From positions 1,267,118 to 1,331,117 of the forward strand of contig JAVJOO010000002.1 in assembly GCA_040216735.1 (NCBI GenBank): 64,000 nucleotides of DNA, written 5' to 3'. The DNA comes from Alphaproteobacteria bacterium (GTDB lineage Bacteria > Pseudomonadota > Alphaproteobacteria > SHVP01). A model generated the notes under the pieces. The model had not been told where the DNA came from. It saw only the letters and a list, made by a program, of their open reading frames with translations, and made no database searches. Below, one piece after another: positions 8,823 to 18,162 of this stretch. The position numbers and the translations under genes were made by a program. Numbering within the stretch: the stretch's first letter is position 1; each line of letters opens with the position of its first letter.

Positions 8823-9438
8823 GACCGAACACGAAGCTTTCTGGGCTGGAAGTTTCGGCGACAACTACATAGACAGGAACCAAGGTAGTCGCTTGCTTGC
8901 GGTCAACCTCGCTTTGTTCTCGACTATTCTGCGGCGTTGCATCGGCGTCGAAAGCGTTCTTGAGCTGGGTGCGAATGTTGGCATGAATTTACGGGCTCTC
9001 CACGCGTTGCTTCCCCAGGCGTCGCTCCGAGGGATTGAAATCAACGAAAAAGCCGAGGCAGTTCTTCGTGACTTACCATATGTGGCGAGCGAGCGGCGCT
9101 CTCTGCTTGGCTATCGTGCGGCTGAGATGGCCGATCTGGTGTTCACCAAGACCGTGCTGATCCATATCGACCCCAACCATCTATCCGAGGCATACGCAGC
9201 GCTCTATGAAAACACACGCCGCTACTTGCTTGTCGCCGAGTACTACAACCCCTCGCCGGTCGAGGTAACCTACAGGGGCCATCAACACCGTTTGTTCAAG
9301 AGGGATTTCGCAGGTGACCTGCTGAAAACCTATCCTGACCTCCAGCTCGTCGACTACGGTTTCGTTTATCACGGCGATCAGTTCGCGCAAGACGATATCA
9401 CCTGGTTCCTAATGGAAAAGGAAGAAGGGGATGTATGA
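8812..9438 (+). CDS. Pseudaminic acid biosynthesis-associated methylase
   Basis: A 208-residue class I methyltransferase. FWAGSFGDNYIDRN (about residues 10-23) is the diagnostic N-terminal block of the methylase family found with pseudaminate-type genes. VLELGANVGMNLRAL (about 49-63) is the SAM-binding motif I, and DLVFTKTVLIHIDPNHL (about 103-119) is the catalytic-region strand. It probably O- or N-methylates a nonulosonate or its precursor. It overlaps the SpsF gene by 11 bases, so they are co-translated. The family call is strong; the methylated position is unknown. Confidence 0.85.
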   Translation: MRHKTEHEAFWAGSFGDNYIDRNQGSRLLAVNLALFSTILRRCIGVESVLELGANVGMNLRALHALLPQASLRGIEINEKAEAVLRDLPYVASERRSLLGYRAAEMADLVFTKTVLIHIDPNHLSEAYAALYENTRRYLLVAEYYNPSPVEVTYRGHQHRLFKRDFAGDLLKTYPDLQLVDYGFVYHGDQFAQDDITWFLMEKEEGDV

Positions 9439-9474
9439 GCTGGCCGGGCGTTGTCTCACTCTCAAGGGGTCGGT

Positions 9475-11223
9475 GTGATTGAGCTTCGCAGGACAAAGGG
9501 CCTTGGTCTCATCCTTAGCCTGGTGGCGACCACGCCACGTAGGTCCGCGCTTTTGGTCGTGTTGTTGCTCGTCGCCGGCATCGCAGAGGGTGTAGGGATT
9601 GCGGCCTTCTTGCCCCTGCTTCAAGTGTCTGGATTTGGCGAGTCGGACAATGTTCTGACTTCGACCATTTTCGAAACGATAACGGCCACGGGTCTCGATG
9701 CATCCCTCGGTGTAATACTCTCGATCATCGCTATCGTTTTCGTGGTCAAAGGCCTCCTGATGATGGCTGCGAATCTCGCGATGGGCTACGGTTCGACGAC
9801 ATTTGCAACCGATCAGCGCGCGGAGATCGTCAAGAGATTTCTTCGCGTCCGATGGGAATATCATCTGACCATCCCGGTCGGCTCACTTTCAAACGTCATA
9901 ACCATCGACACGGCGCGAGGAGCATCAACCTATGCGCTGAGCTTCCAGTTAATTGCCCAAGTGGTTCAGATCACCGTCTATTTTTCCATTGCCTTCTGGG
10001 TATCTTGGGTCGCCAGCATCGTTGCAATTGCAGGAAGCGCTGTGATTTTGACAAGCATGTCCTGGTTGGTTGTTATGTCGCGGCGGGCCGGCGAAGCGGA
10101 ACAAAAATCGTATAAGCGGTTGGCTTCGCGCTTAGTCGATCAGTTAGGTGGCGTAAAGCCCATCAAGGCAATGGGTGCTGAAGACAGTGTCGAACCTCTT
10201 TTGCTATCGGAAATCGGGAAGCTTGATCGGTCAATGCGGCAAGCGGTCGTAAGCCGCGCCGCGCTTACGACCCTGCAAGAACCCTTAATGGTCATGACCC
10301 TGTGTGGCGGCATCTTCGCTGCAGTTGGCGTTTTCTCCTTCGACATCAGTACGATTCTACTCTTGGTTCTCGTGTTCTATCGCACGGGCTCGCGTTTGAC
10401 CGGCATGCAGGGGCGCTATCAGTCGTTGGTGTCCAACCAGTCGTTCGTCCACGAAACACTCGAACGAATTCGAGAGGCTGGAAACCAGCAGGAACGGCTG
10501 CATGGCGGCGGCACGCCGTCGCTCGATGAAAAACTTGAACTTCGCAATGTCGCATTCAAATATGGGCAAAAGGCCGTTGTTGAGGATGTGTCTCTCACGG
10601 TCCCTGCCGGAAAACTCACGACACTCATTGGACCGTCTGGATCTGGCAAGACCACGATCGTCGATATCGTCATCCAGCTGCTGATCCCGACGAGCGGCGA
10701 GGTGCTGATCGACGGTCGTTCGCTGCTTGAGATGGATATCCGCAAGTGGCGGAAGATGATTGGCTATGTCCCACAGGAAACCGCCCTGTTCAACGATACA
10801 ATCTTGACGAACGTGACGCTTGGCGACCCCAAAATCGATCAAGATACTGCTGTCCAGGCACTAAAGGACGCGGGTGCCTACGAGTTTGTATCGGCACTTG
10901 AAAGGGGGCTTGATTCGACCGTCGGAGAACGCGGTGCACAGCTTTCGGGTGGGCAACGGCAACGCATTGCCCTGGCTCGCGCGTTGGCTCGCAAGCCGCG
11001 GTTGCTCATTCTGGACGAGCCAACCACAGCTCTTGATCCGGTTTCTGAAGCGTTGTTCTGCGAGACCCTGCGCGACTTGTCCGGGCGCCTGACCGTGCTC
11101 GCTATTTCCCACCAAGTCGCGGTCGCGGACATAGCCGATCAAGTTTATCGCATTGGCAACGGTACTGTCATGAAAGTGGAGAACCGGGCGAACTCGTCGA
11201 CCTACGGGGACAGAGTATCCTAA
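9475..11223 (+). CDS. PglK/MsbA-like ABC exporter (fused permease-ATPase)
   Basis: About 582 residues. GTG 9475 is preferred over TTG 9451 because AAGGGG lies five bases upstream of it. The N-terminal half has about six membrane segments, opening with LLVAGIAEGVGIAAFLPLL, reminiscent of PglK-type lipid-linked oligosaccharide flippases. The C-terminal half has Walker A GPSGSGKTTI, Q-loop YVPQETALF, signature LSGGQRQRIALARAL, Walker B LLILDEPTTALDP and the switch His in ISHQVAVAD. With no Wzx recognised in the window, this is the best candidate for flipping the lipid-linked glycan. Substrate assignment is inference; the family is secure. Confidence 0.85.
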   Translation: MIELRRTKGLGLILSLVATTPRRSALLVVLLLVAGIAEGVGIAAFLPLLQVSGFGESDNVLTSTIFETITATGLDASLGVILSIIAIVFVVKGLLMMAANLAMGYGSTTFATDQRAEIVKRFLRVRWEYHLTIPVGSLSNVITIDTARGASTYALSFQLIAQVVQITVYFSIAFWVSWVASIVAIAGSAVILTSMSWLVVMSRRAGEAEQKSYKRLASRLVDQLGGVKPIKAMGAEDSVEPLLLSEIGKLDRSMRQAVVSRAALTTLQEPLMVMTLCGGIFAAVGVFSFDISTILLLVLVFYRTGSRLTGMQGRYQSLVSNQSFVHETLERIREAGNQQERLHGGGTPSLDEKLELRNVAFKYGQKAVVEDVSLTVPAGKLTTLIGPSGSGKTTIVDIVIQLLIPTSGEVLIDGRSLLEMDIRKWRKMIGYVPQETALFNDTILTNVTLGDPKIDQDTAVQALKDAGAYEFVSALERGLDSTVGERGAQLSGGQRQRIALARALARKPRLLILDEPTTALDPVSEALFCETLRDLSGRLTVLAISHQVAVADIADQVYRIGNGTVMKVENRANSSTYGDRVS

Positions 11224-11277
11224 TGATACGCGTATTCTTTGCCATATCGTTTCTTATCAGTTACCTGCGCTAGAAGT

Positions 11278-13080
11278 ATGTGTGGCGTTTTTGGGATGTT
11301 CCTGTCCCGGCCTTTAAGGGAGGACGACATTGCCCTAGGCCGACAGGGGAACGAGTTGTTGGCACATCGCGGACCCGACGGCCAGGGCGAGTTCTTCGAT
11401 ATCGGCGATGGCGTCTATCTCGGGCACAGGCGGCTTCGGATTATCGACCTGTCGGAACGCGCGAAGCAGCCGATGACGCGCGGTAAGACCACGATTTGCT
11501 ACAACGGAGAAATCTACAACTATGCGGAACTTGGAGCGGACCTAGCCGCTGCGGGGGTCTGTCTTGGTACAAGTAGCGATACGGAGGTTCTCCTCCAGGG
11601 GTGGCTGCACTGGGGGCCAGCCGTGTTGGACCGCCTTGATGGGATGTTTGCGTTTGCGCTCTGGGATGGCGCTACCGGAATCCTTGCCGCCGACCTATTT
11701 GGCGAGAAGCCACTCTATTACAGCGAGACCGAAGATGGTGTCTACGCGGCCTCCGAGATCAAGGTTCTGGCGGAGCTCCTTGGAAGCGCGCAAGCGCTCG
11801 ACGAAAGTCGGTTGGCTGCTTTCATGGCATTAGGGTTCGTACCGGCGCCGGAGACTGCTTACCGCGGTATCAAGAGGGTAATGCCCGGCACCTACCTTAT
11901 CGTGCAGGACGGCAAGATCTCCAAGACTGTGAAATACTGGACTACACCTTCCGGTGAACCAGGCAGGGGGCCTGTTCAACAGCTTTCGGAAAAGGCTCTC
12001 GATAGGATACAGGAGGCGTTGGTTCTCAGCGTGAGCCGGCGACTCGTCTCCGATGTGCCGTTGTGTCTTTTCGGATCAAGCGGTGTGGACTCATCCCTTG
12101 TGGCTGGGATCATCGGGCGTGATCTTGGCGCCGATATCGAGATGCTTACGATCCGATTTAAGGATACTGCGGTCGACGAAAGCGTCGAGGCGGCAGCAAT
12201 GGCCCGTGACGTCGGTGTCGAGCACCGGATTGTGGACGGAGTCGCTCAACCTCAAGACGTTGGCTGGAATTCATTGTTGGATTTATTTGGCCAGCCCAAC
12301 GACAACATGAGCATATTGGCGTCCCTGCAACTTGCTGAAGTTGCACGGGAAAATGGCTATGTCGTCGGCCTGGTAGGAAGTGGTGGCGATGAGGCGTTCT
12401 ACGGCTACCTGAAGCAGCAGTTCTTTTGGAGACATCGTCGAATAATGGCGCTTCCAGAGCCGGTCAGACTAGCGTCGCGTATTATGTCGCCGCTGGCACC
12501 TTTCAGCAGTCGGATTCGCCTATTTCTTGATCTGGTTGCCGTGCCGGATGGGGAACGTTACATCGCCGTCAAGAACCAGCCAGCCTATCGAGCTTTGAAG
12601 CAAATCCCTTCGATGAAACTCTGGGCGAAGTACGCATTTGCAGAGACGGGAACGCCGCTTGAGTTCGAGGTGCCGCGCATCGAGCGCGACTGCGTTCTTC
12701 CGGGCAGCCAGCTTGATTCGCTCGATCTTGGCTCAATGCACGTTGGTGTCGAATTACGAACACCGTTTTTGTCGCGGGGCCTATTCGAGCTACTGGCCAA
12801 TTACGACCCCCGATCATTCCTTGCATTTGGACAAAAGTCTATTGGCCGACGTCTCGTTGCTCGGTATCTCCCTAAGTCAGGTGCGGCAAATGGAAAGAAG
12901 GGGTTCGTTTTCCCTTTAGATCAGCTGCTAGCCGCATCAATGCGCGAACCTTCCGTGGCAGGCTTGCCGGCCACGGTTTCGAGCGAGATTTGGAAGAATC
13001 GCTTTTCAGGATCGGGTTGGGGACGATTAGCTGTGCGCCTCGCTCAGGCCGACGCCTTCGTGAACAGGACGCCAGCGTGA
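11278..13080 (+). CDS. Divergent asparagine synthetase-like amidotransferase
   Basis: A 600-residue AsnB-family protein. ATG 11278 is chosen because it puts the catalytic Cys at position 2 (MCGVFG), required after Met removal; 13 extra residues are possible upstream. The glutaminase half is intact: LLAHRGPDG, YNGEIYNY and SSDTEV are all present. The synthetase half is altered: the PPi loop reads FGSSGVDSS (about residue 262) where SGGxDSS is usual, and SGDGGDE is replaced by VGSGGDE (about residue 366). Neither loop in the paralogue at 31.8 kb is changed this way. Such enzymes in O-antigen clusters can amidate uronic or other acid sugars; this one may use an unusual acceptor. Confidence 0.82.
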   Translation: MCGVFGMFLSRPLREDDIALGRQGNELLAHRGPDGQGEFFDIGDGVYLGHRRLRIIDLSERAKQPMTRGKTTICYNGEIYNYAELGADLAAAGVCLGTSSDTEVLLQGWLHWGPAVLDRLDGMFAFALWDGATGILAADLFGEKPLYYSETEDGVYAASEIKVLAELLGSAQALDESRLAAFMALGFVPAPETAYRGIKRVMPGTYLIVQDGKISKTVKYWTTPSGEPGRGPVQQLSEKALDRIQEALVLSVSRRLVSDVPLCLFGSSGVDSSLVAGIIGRDLGADIEMLTIRFKDTAVDESVEAAAMARDVGVEHRIVDGVAQPQDVGWNSLLDLFGQPNDNMSILASLQLAEVARENGYVVGLVGSGGDEAFYGYLKQQFFWRHRRIMALPEPVRLASRIMSPLAPFSSRIRLFLDLVAVPDGERYIAVKNQPAYRALKQIPSMKLWAKYAFAETGTPLEFEVPRIERDCVLPGSQLDSLDLGSMHVGVELRTPFLSRGLFELLANYDPRSFLAFGQKSIGRRLVARYLPKSGAANGKKGFVFPLDQLLAASMREPSVAGLPATVSSEIWKNRFSGSGWGRLAVRLAQADAFVNRTPA

Positions 13081-13090
13081 AGGCTTTCGG

Positions 13091-14242
13091 ATGAAAGAGG
13101 GGGAGTTCCGAGCCTTGCTCCCGATAGTCGGGGATCGAATCGGGGGAAGCCAGCTTTCGGCTCTGGCCTTGGCCGAACAGATTCGGGCCCATGGGCGTTT
13201 CTCTCCGCTTCTCGTCCTTCATCGGGATGGTCCTGTGGCTGACCTCTTGCGATCGCGAAGCCTCTCGTTCGAGTTCTTGCCCGTCCCAGCTTTGCTGGGT
13301 GAGGGGGGCTATCGTCCGTCTAATCTTTTGAGACACATTCGGGCGGTCGTTCGGATTGCACGGTTCCTCAGGCGGTGGAAGGTCGCCATCGTGCACACCA
13401 ATGACCTCAGGACAAATCTGTCATGGGCGCTGCCCGCAAGGCTTGCTGGAAGCAGGCAGATTTGGCATCAACGGACGTTCTTTCCCCAATCGCGGCTCGC
13501 CCATCTTGTTTCGAGGTGGGCGGCACGTATCGTGTGTGTCTCGGAGTATTGCAAATCAACACTTCCTTCCGATCGGCGGGATCGCGCGGTTGTTGTGTTT
13601 AACCCCATCCCGGTACCGGCGTCGATCTTGGACCGGCCGGCGGCCCGTGCGGCACTTTGCCGGGAGCTTGGGGTTGGTCCCGCGACGCGGATCATCCTCT
13701 TTGTCGCCAATTTGCAGCCGCAAAAGCGACCGGACATCTTCATCAGGGTAGCCCAGAAGGTGCGCGAAGTGAGCAACTTTCCCATCATATTTGTGCTATT
13801 GGGCGAAGATAAAAAGGGAATGCAATCTAAACTCGAACTCTTGGCCGAAGACTTAAAGGTATCGGACATCGTTTTCTTCGGGGGGTTTCGGTATCCGGTT
13901 GATCACTGGATGGCGGGGGCCGACTTGTTCCTCGCGCCTCAAGTTTGTGAAGGGTTTGGGCGGACCCTGGTCGAAGCGATGCATGCGCAAGCACCTGTCG
14001 TTGCAGCGCGATCGGGCGGTCATCCGGAGATTGTGATCGATCCCAATGTTGGGGTCCTCGTTCCTGCGGACGATGCCGGTGCGATGGCCCAGGCAGTGAC
14101 TCAGCTCTTATCCGATCCGAATCGTGCATCGCTCATAGCAAAGCGAGCCAGTGCGGTCGTTGCGACGAAATTCAGTGCTGAAGCACACGCTGAAGCAATC
14201 ATCAACGTCTACGAATCTTGCATGGATTTGGCGAACCGATGA
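13091..14242 (+). CDS. GT4-family glycosyltransferase
   Basis: A 383-residue GT-B enzyme. The N-terminal domain opens with RALLPIVGDRIGGSQLSALALA (GG-S acceptor loop). The donor domain contains IILFVANLQPQKRPDIFIRVA (about residue 200), VFFGGFRYPVDHWMAGADLFLAPQVCEGFGRTLVEAMHAQAPVVA (about 255-300), with the characteristic E-x7-E nucleotide-sugar motif. It should transfer a hexose-type residue from a nucleotide donor to the growing glycan. It ends with an ATGA-like overlap with the following FkbM gene. Confidence 0.85.
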   Translation: MKEGEFRALLPIVGDRIGGSQLSALALAEQIRAHGRFSPLLVLHRDGPVADLLRSRSLSFEFLPVPALLGEGGYRPSNLLRHIRAVVRIARFLRRWKVAIVHTNDLRTNLSWALPARLAGSRQIWHQRTFFPQSRLAHLVSRWAARIVCVSEYCKSTLPSDRRDRAVVVFNPIPVPASILDRPAARAALCRELGVGPATRIILFVANLQPQKRPDIFIRVAQKVREVSNFPIIFVLLGEDKKGMQSKLELLAEDLKVSDIVFFGGFRYPVDHWMAGADLFLAPQVCEGFGRTLVEAMHAQAPVVAARSGGHPEIVIDPNVGVLVPADDAGAMAQAVTQLLSDPNRASLIAKRASAVVATKFSAEAHAEAIINVYESCMDLANR

Positions 14243-15063
14243 GGAGCAGTATGCCGCCGTTCGTGCGAACATTGTTGCGTTTTGCGTTTAGGGCCGTGTT
14301 GAGCGTACCAGGAGTCAAATTTGGCGTTTCGAAGAAGGTTGGCCCCTTCGGTCCATTTGTCATGGACGGGTGCTTCCTTTTCAGCGATTTCTCAAATTGG
14401 GATTCATACAAGAATTCCGGCTTCTCGATTGGCGTTAATTCCATTAGACCCGGCGCAGTTGTGCTCGATGTTGGTGCGCATGTTGGGCTTTTTGCGATGC
14501 CCGCCGCAATTGCAGCCGGGAAGAACGGCGCGGTTGTTGCGTTTGAGCCCGCACCGAGGAACGTTGATCTGCTTCGCCGGCACGTACGCCTTAATAAGTT
14601 GTCAAACGTTGAAGTTGTTCAGACGCTTCTTGGCGATCAGGTTAGGCGCGACGTCGAGTTTCATGTCGCGAGCCGCGATTCCGGTCTCAACTCGCTTGCC
14701 GACACGCCGAAGCTGAAAGGATCTCGAAAGATCGGGTTGCCGATGATCAGCCTCGACGCATTCTGTTTCGACCGCGGCCTGAAGCCGAATCTGATCAAAA
14801 TGGACATCGAAGGAGGCGAACTTGCGGCGCTACGTGGAGCGCGGAACGTCTTGCAACGCGATCGGCCATTGCTACTGTTGAGTGTCCATCCCTGGCATCT
14901 GCGCCAACTTGGGCACTCGGTCGAAGAGGTCCAGGATCTTCTGGGCGAGTTGGGTTACGAGGTTTTCGACTCGGACGAAAACAGGGTAGAGACCCTCGGT
15001 GGACATGAGTATTTGGTAGTGCCAAGGGAGATGGAGGGCAATTGGTGTCTAACCGTGCTGTAA
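14239..15063 (+). CDS. FkbM-family methyltransferase (first of a pair)
   Basis: About 274 residues. ATG 14239 overlaps the previous TGA; ATG 14251, close behind GAGGAG, is an equally possible start. VLDVGAHVGLFAMPAA is SAM motif I, VVAFEPAPRNVDLLRRHV follows, and IKMDIEGGELAALRGA is the conserved D-E-G-x-E block of FkbM proteins. The family methylates hydroxyls on small molecules and glycans. It lies directly before a second FkbM gene that is clearly related but not a recent copy. Confidence 0.8.
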   Translation: MRSSMPPFVRTLLRFAFRAVLSVPGVKFGVSKKVGPFGPFVMDGCFLFSDFSNWDSYKNSGFSIGVNSIRPGAVVLDVGAHVGLFAMPAAIAAGKNGAVVAFEPAPRNVDLLRRHVRLNKLSNVEVVQTLLGDQVRRDVEFHVASRDSGLNSLADTPKLKGSRKIGLPMISLDAFCFDRGLKPNLIKMDIEGGELAALRGARNVLQRDRPLLLLSVHPWHLRQLGHSVEEVQDLLGELGYEVFDSDENRVETLGGHEYLVVPREMEGNWCLTVL

Positions 15064-15998
15064 ATGCGATGCGCGTGTTGCGCTACATGGGGCCAACTGG
15101 GCTCATTGCGGCCCTCGTGGGGGGGCTTAGGATTGAACTCACAAGACGGTTCTCAAGGCAGAGGCTCATCAGTAAGCGCGTACACGGTCAGACGATGTTT
15201 CTCGACGTCAACGATCGTGGGATTTCTCGAACGCTTCTCTTGTTTGGCCGAAGAGAAGAAGACCATCGTCGGATACTCAATCGAGTGCTCCGGAAGGGGA
15301 TGAATGTTTTCGATATCGGCGCCAATATTGGCTACTACGTACTGATGGAAAGGTCGCTGATCGGCAGCGACGGGCACATCCTCGCGATCGAACCGTCTCC
15401 ATCTAACACGGAACTGCTGATGCAGAACGTGGAAGCTAACGGCTATCAGAACGTGACTGTCCGGCAGGCTGCCGTCTCTGACCGCGCGGGTAAGCGCGAT
15501 CTTAGGCTTTCCCATATGTCGAACCTGAACAGTTTCCACGATGAAGGTTCGGCAAGCCGTTTTTTCAGTGGTGAGGTAGTCTCCGTTGAAACGTTTACGG
15601 TACCTATGTTGGCCGAATCGATGGGGCCGCCTGATTTTATCCGCATGGATGTGGAGGGGCACGAAGTCGAGATCCTCAACGGGCTCGTCCCGGCTGTTGA
15701 AGCAGGAAAGATGGCTCCGATGATTCTCTTCGAGACCCACCGGTCGACTTATACACCGGATCACGATATTCGGGGCCCATTGGAGCGTCTTTTCCGCGCA
15801 GGCTACACCGTGCCTTTCGTCGCTTCTTCGACGGAAGATGGCGCCGAAAAGATGGTAAAGATGGGGTACGCGACGGAGGGGTTGTTTACCACCGACTTTC
15901 AGCGGCGAGCCATTTTTGAGAAACTCAAGCCCAGCGATCTTATCGACATGGTGTGCGGTGAGGGCGGAATTCGGACGGTTCTTCTGGCCAAGCCCTGA
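15045..15998 (+). CDS. FkbM-family methyltransferase (second of a pair)
   Basis: About 317 residues. GTG 15045 is chosen because GGAGGG lies about five bases upstream; TTG 15042 or ATG 15069 are alternatives. NVFDIGANIGYYVL is motif I, LAIEPSPSNTELLMQNVEANGY and FIRMDVEGHEVEILNGL are the FkbM blocks. The N-terminus has a short region of extra residues compared with the neighbour. Paired FkbM genes in glycan loci commonly methylate different hydroxyls or different residues. It starts inside the 3' end of the preceding gene. Confidence 0.8.
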   Translation: MSNRAVNAMRVLRYMGPTGLIAALVGGLRIELTRRFSRQRLISKRVHGQTMFLDVNDRGISRTLLLFGRREEDHRRILNRVLRKGMNVFDIGANIGYYVLMERSLIGSDGHILAIEPSPSNTELLMQNVEANGYQNVTVRQAAVSDRAGKRDLRLSHMSNLNSFHDEGSASRFFSGEVVSVETFTVPMLAESMGPPDFIRMDVEGHEVEILNGLVPAVEAGKMAPMILFETHRSTYTPDHDIRGPLERLFRAGYTVPFVASSTEDGAEKMVKMGYATEGLFTTDFQRRAIFEKLKPSDLIDMVCGEGGIRTVLLAKP

Positions 15999-16019
15999 TT
16001 TGGTAGCTAGGGACGGCTT

Positions 16020-17111
16020 ATGAGGCGGACCTCACTAGTTATCAGCGATCTAGGGAGCGGCGGTGCGCAACGCGTTCTCATCAATTTGGCCCGTCTTTGG
16101 TTGCAGCAGAATCTGTCGGTTACCGTCATTACTTTCGCTGGCCCGGAATCCGATTTCATGGTGTTGCCGGTGAAGGCGGCGCGCCTCAATGTCGGTGGGT
16201 ACGGTCCATCCAATTCGCTGTGGGAAAGCCTAGTCGGTAATGTCGGGCGTGTGCGGCGTCTGCGCAAGGCAATCCGCGACTCCCGTCCTGACGTAGTGGT
16301 CTCATTCCTTGCTGCCACCAACATTCTGACAATATTCGCCACCTTCGGCCTCAACTGCCGGGTCGTAATTTGCGAACGGAACGACCCCAAGCGGCAATCT
16401 CTGGGCCGGCTCTGGGATTTCTTGAGATGGCTGTTCTACCGGTTTGCCGATGTCACAACTGCTAATAGCCGCGATGCCATTGAGTCCCTTAAGCGCTATG
16501 TCCCTGCGGCCCGTCTCGAATATGTTCCTAATCCGGTTATTGCGCCGGAAGGGGTGGTTGCGAAAAACCTTCCCTTTCCTGTCATCTTGTCGGTGTGCCG
16601 TCTCAGCCACCAAAAGGCAGTGGATTGCGTGCTAAGGGGTTTTGCGCGCGTGATCGAGTCGTTTCCGGACTGGCGCCTCTTGGTTGCGGGAACGGGAGAA
16701 GATGCTGCGGACCTGAAGCAGTTGTCCGCGCGCCTCGGGATTGAGTCTCGGGTCGTTTGGCTGGGGGAAGTGGAGGATCCGTGGGCATATTATGCAGCGG
16801 CCGAGGTGTTTGTCCTTGCCTCGCGATACGAGGGCACGCCCAACGCCCTGCTTGAAGCGATGGTCAGTGGCGTTGCGCCGGTCGTGTCGGATGCGATCTT
16901 GGGAGCGGACGGTCTGGTTTTGCATAACCGATCGGGCCTAGTTTTTCCGGTCGACGAGGATCGTTCTTTGGCGGACGCGCTAGCACAGCTCATGGCGGAC
17001 GAGGAAAAACGCAAAACGATTGGTCGGGCGGCACGCGAAAGTGTTCGACGCTATCTAGAAGACGACGCCATGTTGGCGTGGAATCGTGTCATCGGCCATG
17101 TTCCGAGTTAG
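16020..17111 (+). CDS. GT4-family glycosyltransferase
   Basis: A 363-residue GT-B enzyme. SLVISDLGSGGAQRVLINLA (start) is the acceptor loop of the PglA/PglH/PglJ-like group. VILSVCRLSHQKAVDCVLRGFA (about residue 190), VVWLGEVEDPWAYYAAAEVFVLASRYEGTPNALLEAMVSG (about 244-285) carry the E-x7-E motif. It most likely adds GalNAc- or hexose-type sugars. The next gene starts 14 bases before its stop, so both are co-translated. Confidence 0.85.
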   Translation: MRRTSLVISDLGSGGAQRVLINLARLWLQQNLSVTVITFAGPESDFMVLPVKAARLNVGGYGPSNSLWESLVGNVGRVRRLRKAIRDSRPDVVVSFLAATNILTIFATFGLNCRVVICERNDPKRQSLGRLWDFLRWLFYRFADVTTANSRDAIESLKRYVPAARLEYVPNPVIAPEGVVAKNLPFPVILSVCRLSHQKAVDCVLRGFARVIESFPDWRLLVAGTGEDAADLKQLSARLGIESRVVWLGEVEDPWAYYAAAEVFVLASRYEGTPNALLEAMVSGVAPVVSDAILGADGLVLHNRSGLVFPVDEDRSLADALAQLMADEEKRKTIGRAARESVRRYLEDDAMLAWNRVIGHVPS

Positions 17112-18162
17112 GATTCTTGCCGACCGACTGACCAACCAGAATACGGCGGCGCTCCTATATCCGATTTTTCGGTTTAAGCAGCTTGCTCGGGAACAAGGCC
17201 TCGACATTGATATTCTCTTCGAGAACCGTGTCGATCAATCGAACCCCGATCTTCTCGTGGTGTTCGATCGATTTCTGGGTGCGAGGGACGGTCGCGAGAA
17301 AGTCGGCCAGCATCTGAACGAACTAGGGAAGAGCGCTGGTGCCCTTGCCTACTTCGACACCGGCGACAGCAGCGGATTGCTGCATCGCGAGGCCCTGGAA
17401 GCGAGCGACATCTACCTTAAGTCGTTCGTCCTGAAGCCCAGGGAGCGATACAGTGAAGCGCACTACGGTGGCAGGGCCTTTACCGACTACTATCATCGCA
17501 GATGTGCCGTGACGGACGACGTGCCACTGTGGTCCGAGCCGGTCACTGACAGCTCTAAGTTGGACAAAGTTCGTGTTGCATGGAGTCCGGCTTTGTTCCC
17601 CTACCAGCGCTGGGCCAATCGGGCGGCCAAGGCGTATCGCTTCGTCAGAATGCCGTTGCTTCTAAGGTGGCCGCGGTACTACCGGTCGCCGCGTACGCCC
17701 CGTCCTTTGATGGCCTCATGCCGAATGTCCTCCGGCCACAATCGGAGAAGCGTGGTCTACCAGCGAGAATGTCTGCAGCAAGCCCTAGTCGGCATTGTCG
17801 ATACGGATTTCATCAGCCGCCGAGGGTATGAAGCGGAGATGCGGCGCGCACGGGCAGTCATCTCGCCGTTTGGGTGGGGTGAGTATGCGATCCGTGACTA
17901 CGAGGCGATGGAAAGCGGAGCGGCGCTCATCAAGCCCGACATGAGCCATCTGGAGACCTGGCCCGCGATCTATCAGGCGGGCGAAACCTACGTGCCACTA
18001 CACTGGGACCTAAACGATCTGTCCGACATTTTCGCTCGCCTTGCTCAAGATTCGGAATCGTTCATCGCGATCGCCGAGAGAGGGCAGTCGGCCCTGCGGG
18101 CTGCTCAATCTGACGGTAGCGCTTTTGTGCGTCACCTTACTGATGTCCTGAGAGTCGACTAA
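17098..18162 (+). CDS. Exostosin-like/GT1-type glycosyltransferase candidate
   Basis: About 354 residues. ATG 17098 is preferred to GTG 17086. The C-terminal third (ARAVISPFGWGEYAIRDYEAMESGAALIKPDMSHLETWP) matches the exostosin-like and Glyco_trans_1_2 donor region, where a G-E-x-x-x-R-D-x-E-A pattern binds the nucleotide sugar. The N-terminal half shows no clear acceptor motif. It sits between two GT4 genes, which supports a role in assembling the same glycan. Family assignment is moderate and donor unknown. Confidence 0.6.
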   Translation: MFRVRILADRLTNQNTAALLYPIFRFKQLAREQGLDIDILFENRVDQSNPDLLVVFDRFLGARDGREKVGQHLNELGKSAGALAYFDTGDSSGLLHREALEASDIYLKSFVLKPRERYSEAHYGGRAFTDYYHRRCAVTDDVPLWSEPVTDSSKLDKVRVAWSPALFPYQRWANRAAKAYRFVRMPLLLRWPRYYRSPRTPRPLMASCRMSSGHNRRSVVYQRECLQQALVGIVDTDFISRRGYEAEMRRARAVISPFGWGEYAIRDYEAMESGAALIKPDMSHLETWPAIYQAGETYVPLHWDLNDLSDIFARLAQDSESFIAIAERGQSALRAAQSDGSAFVRHLTDVLRVD

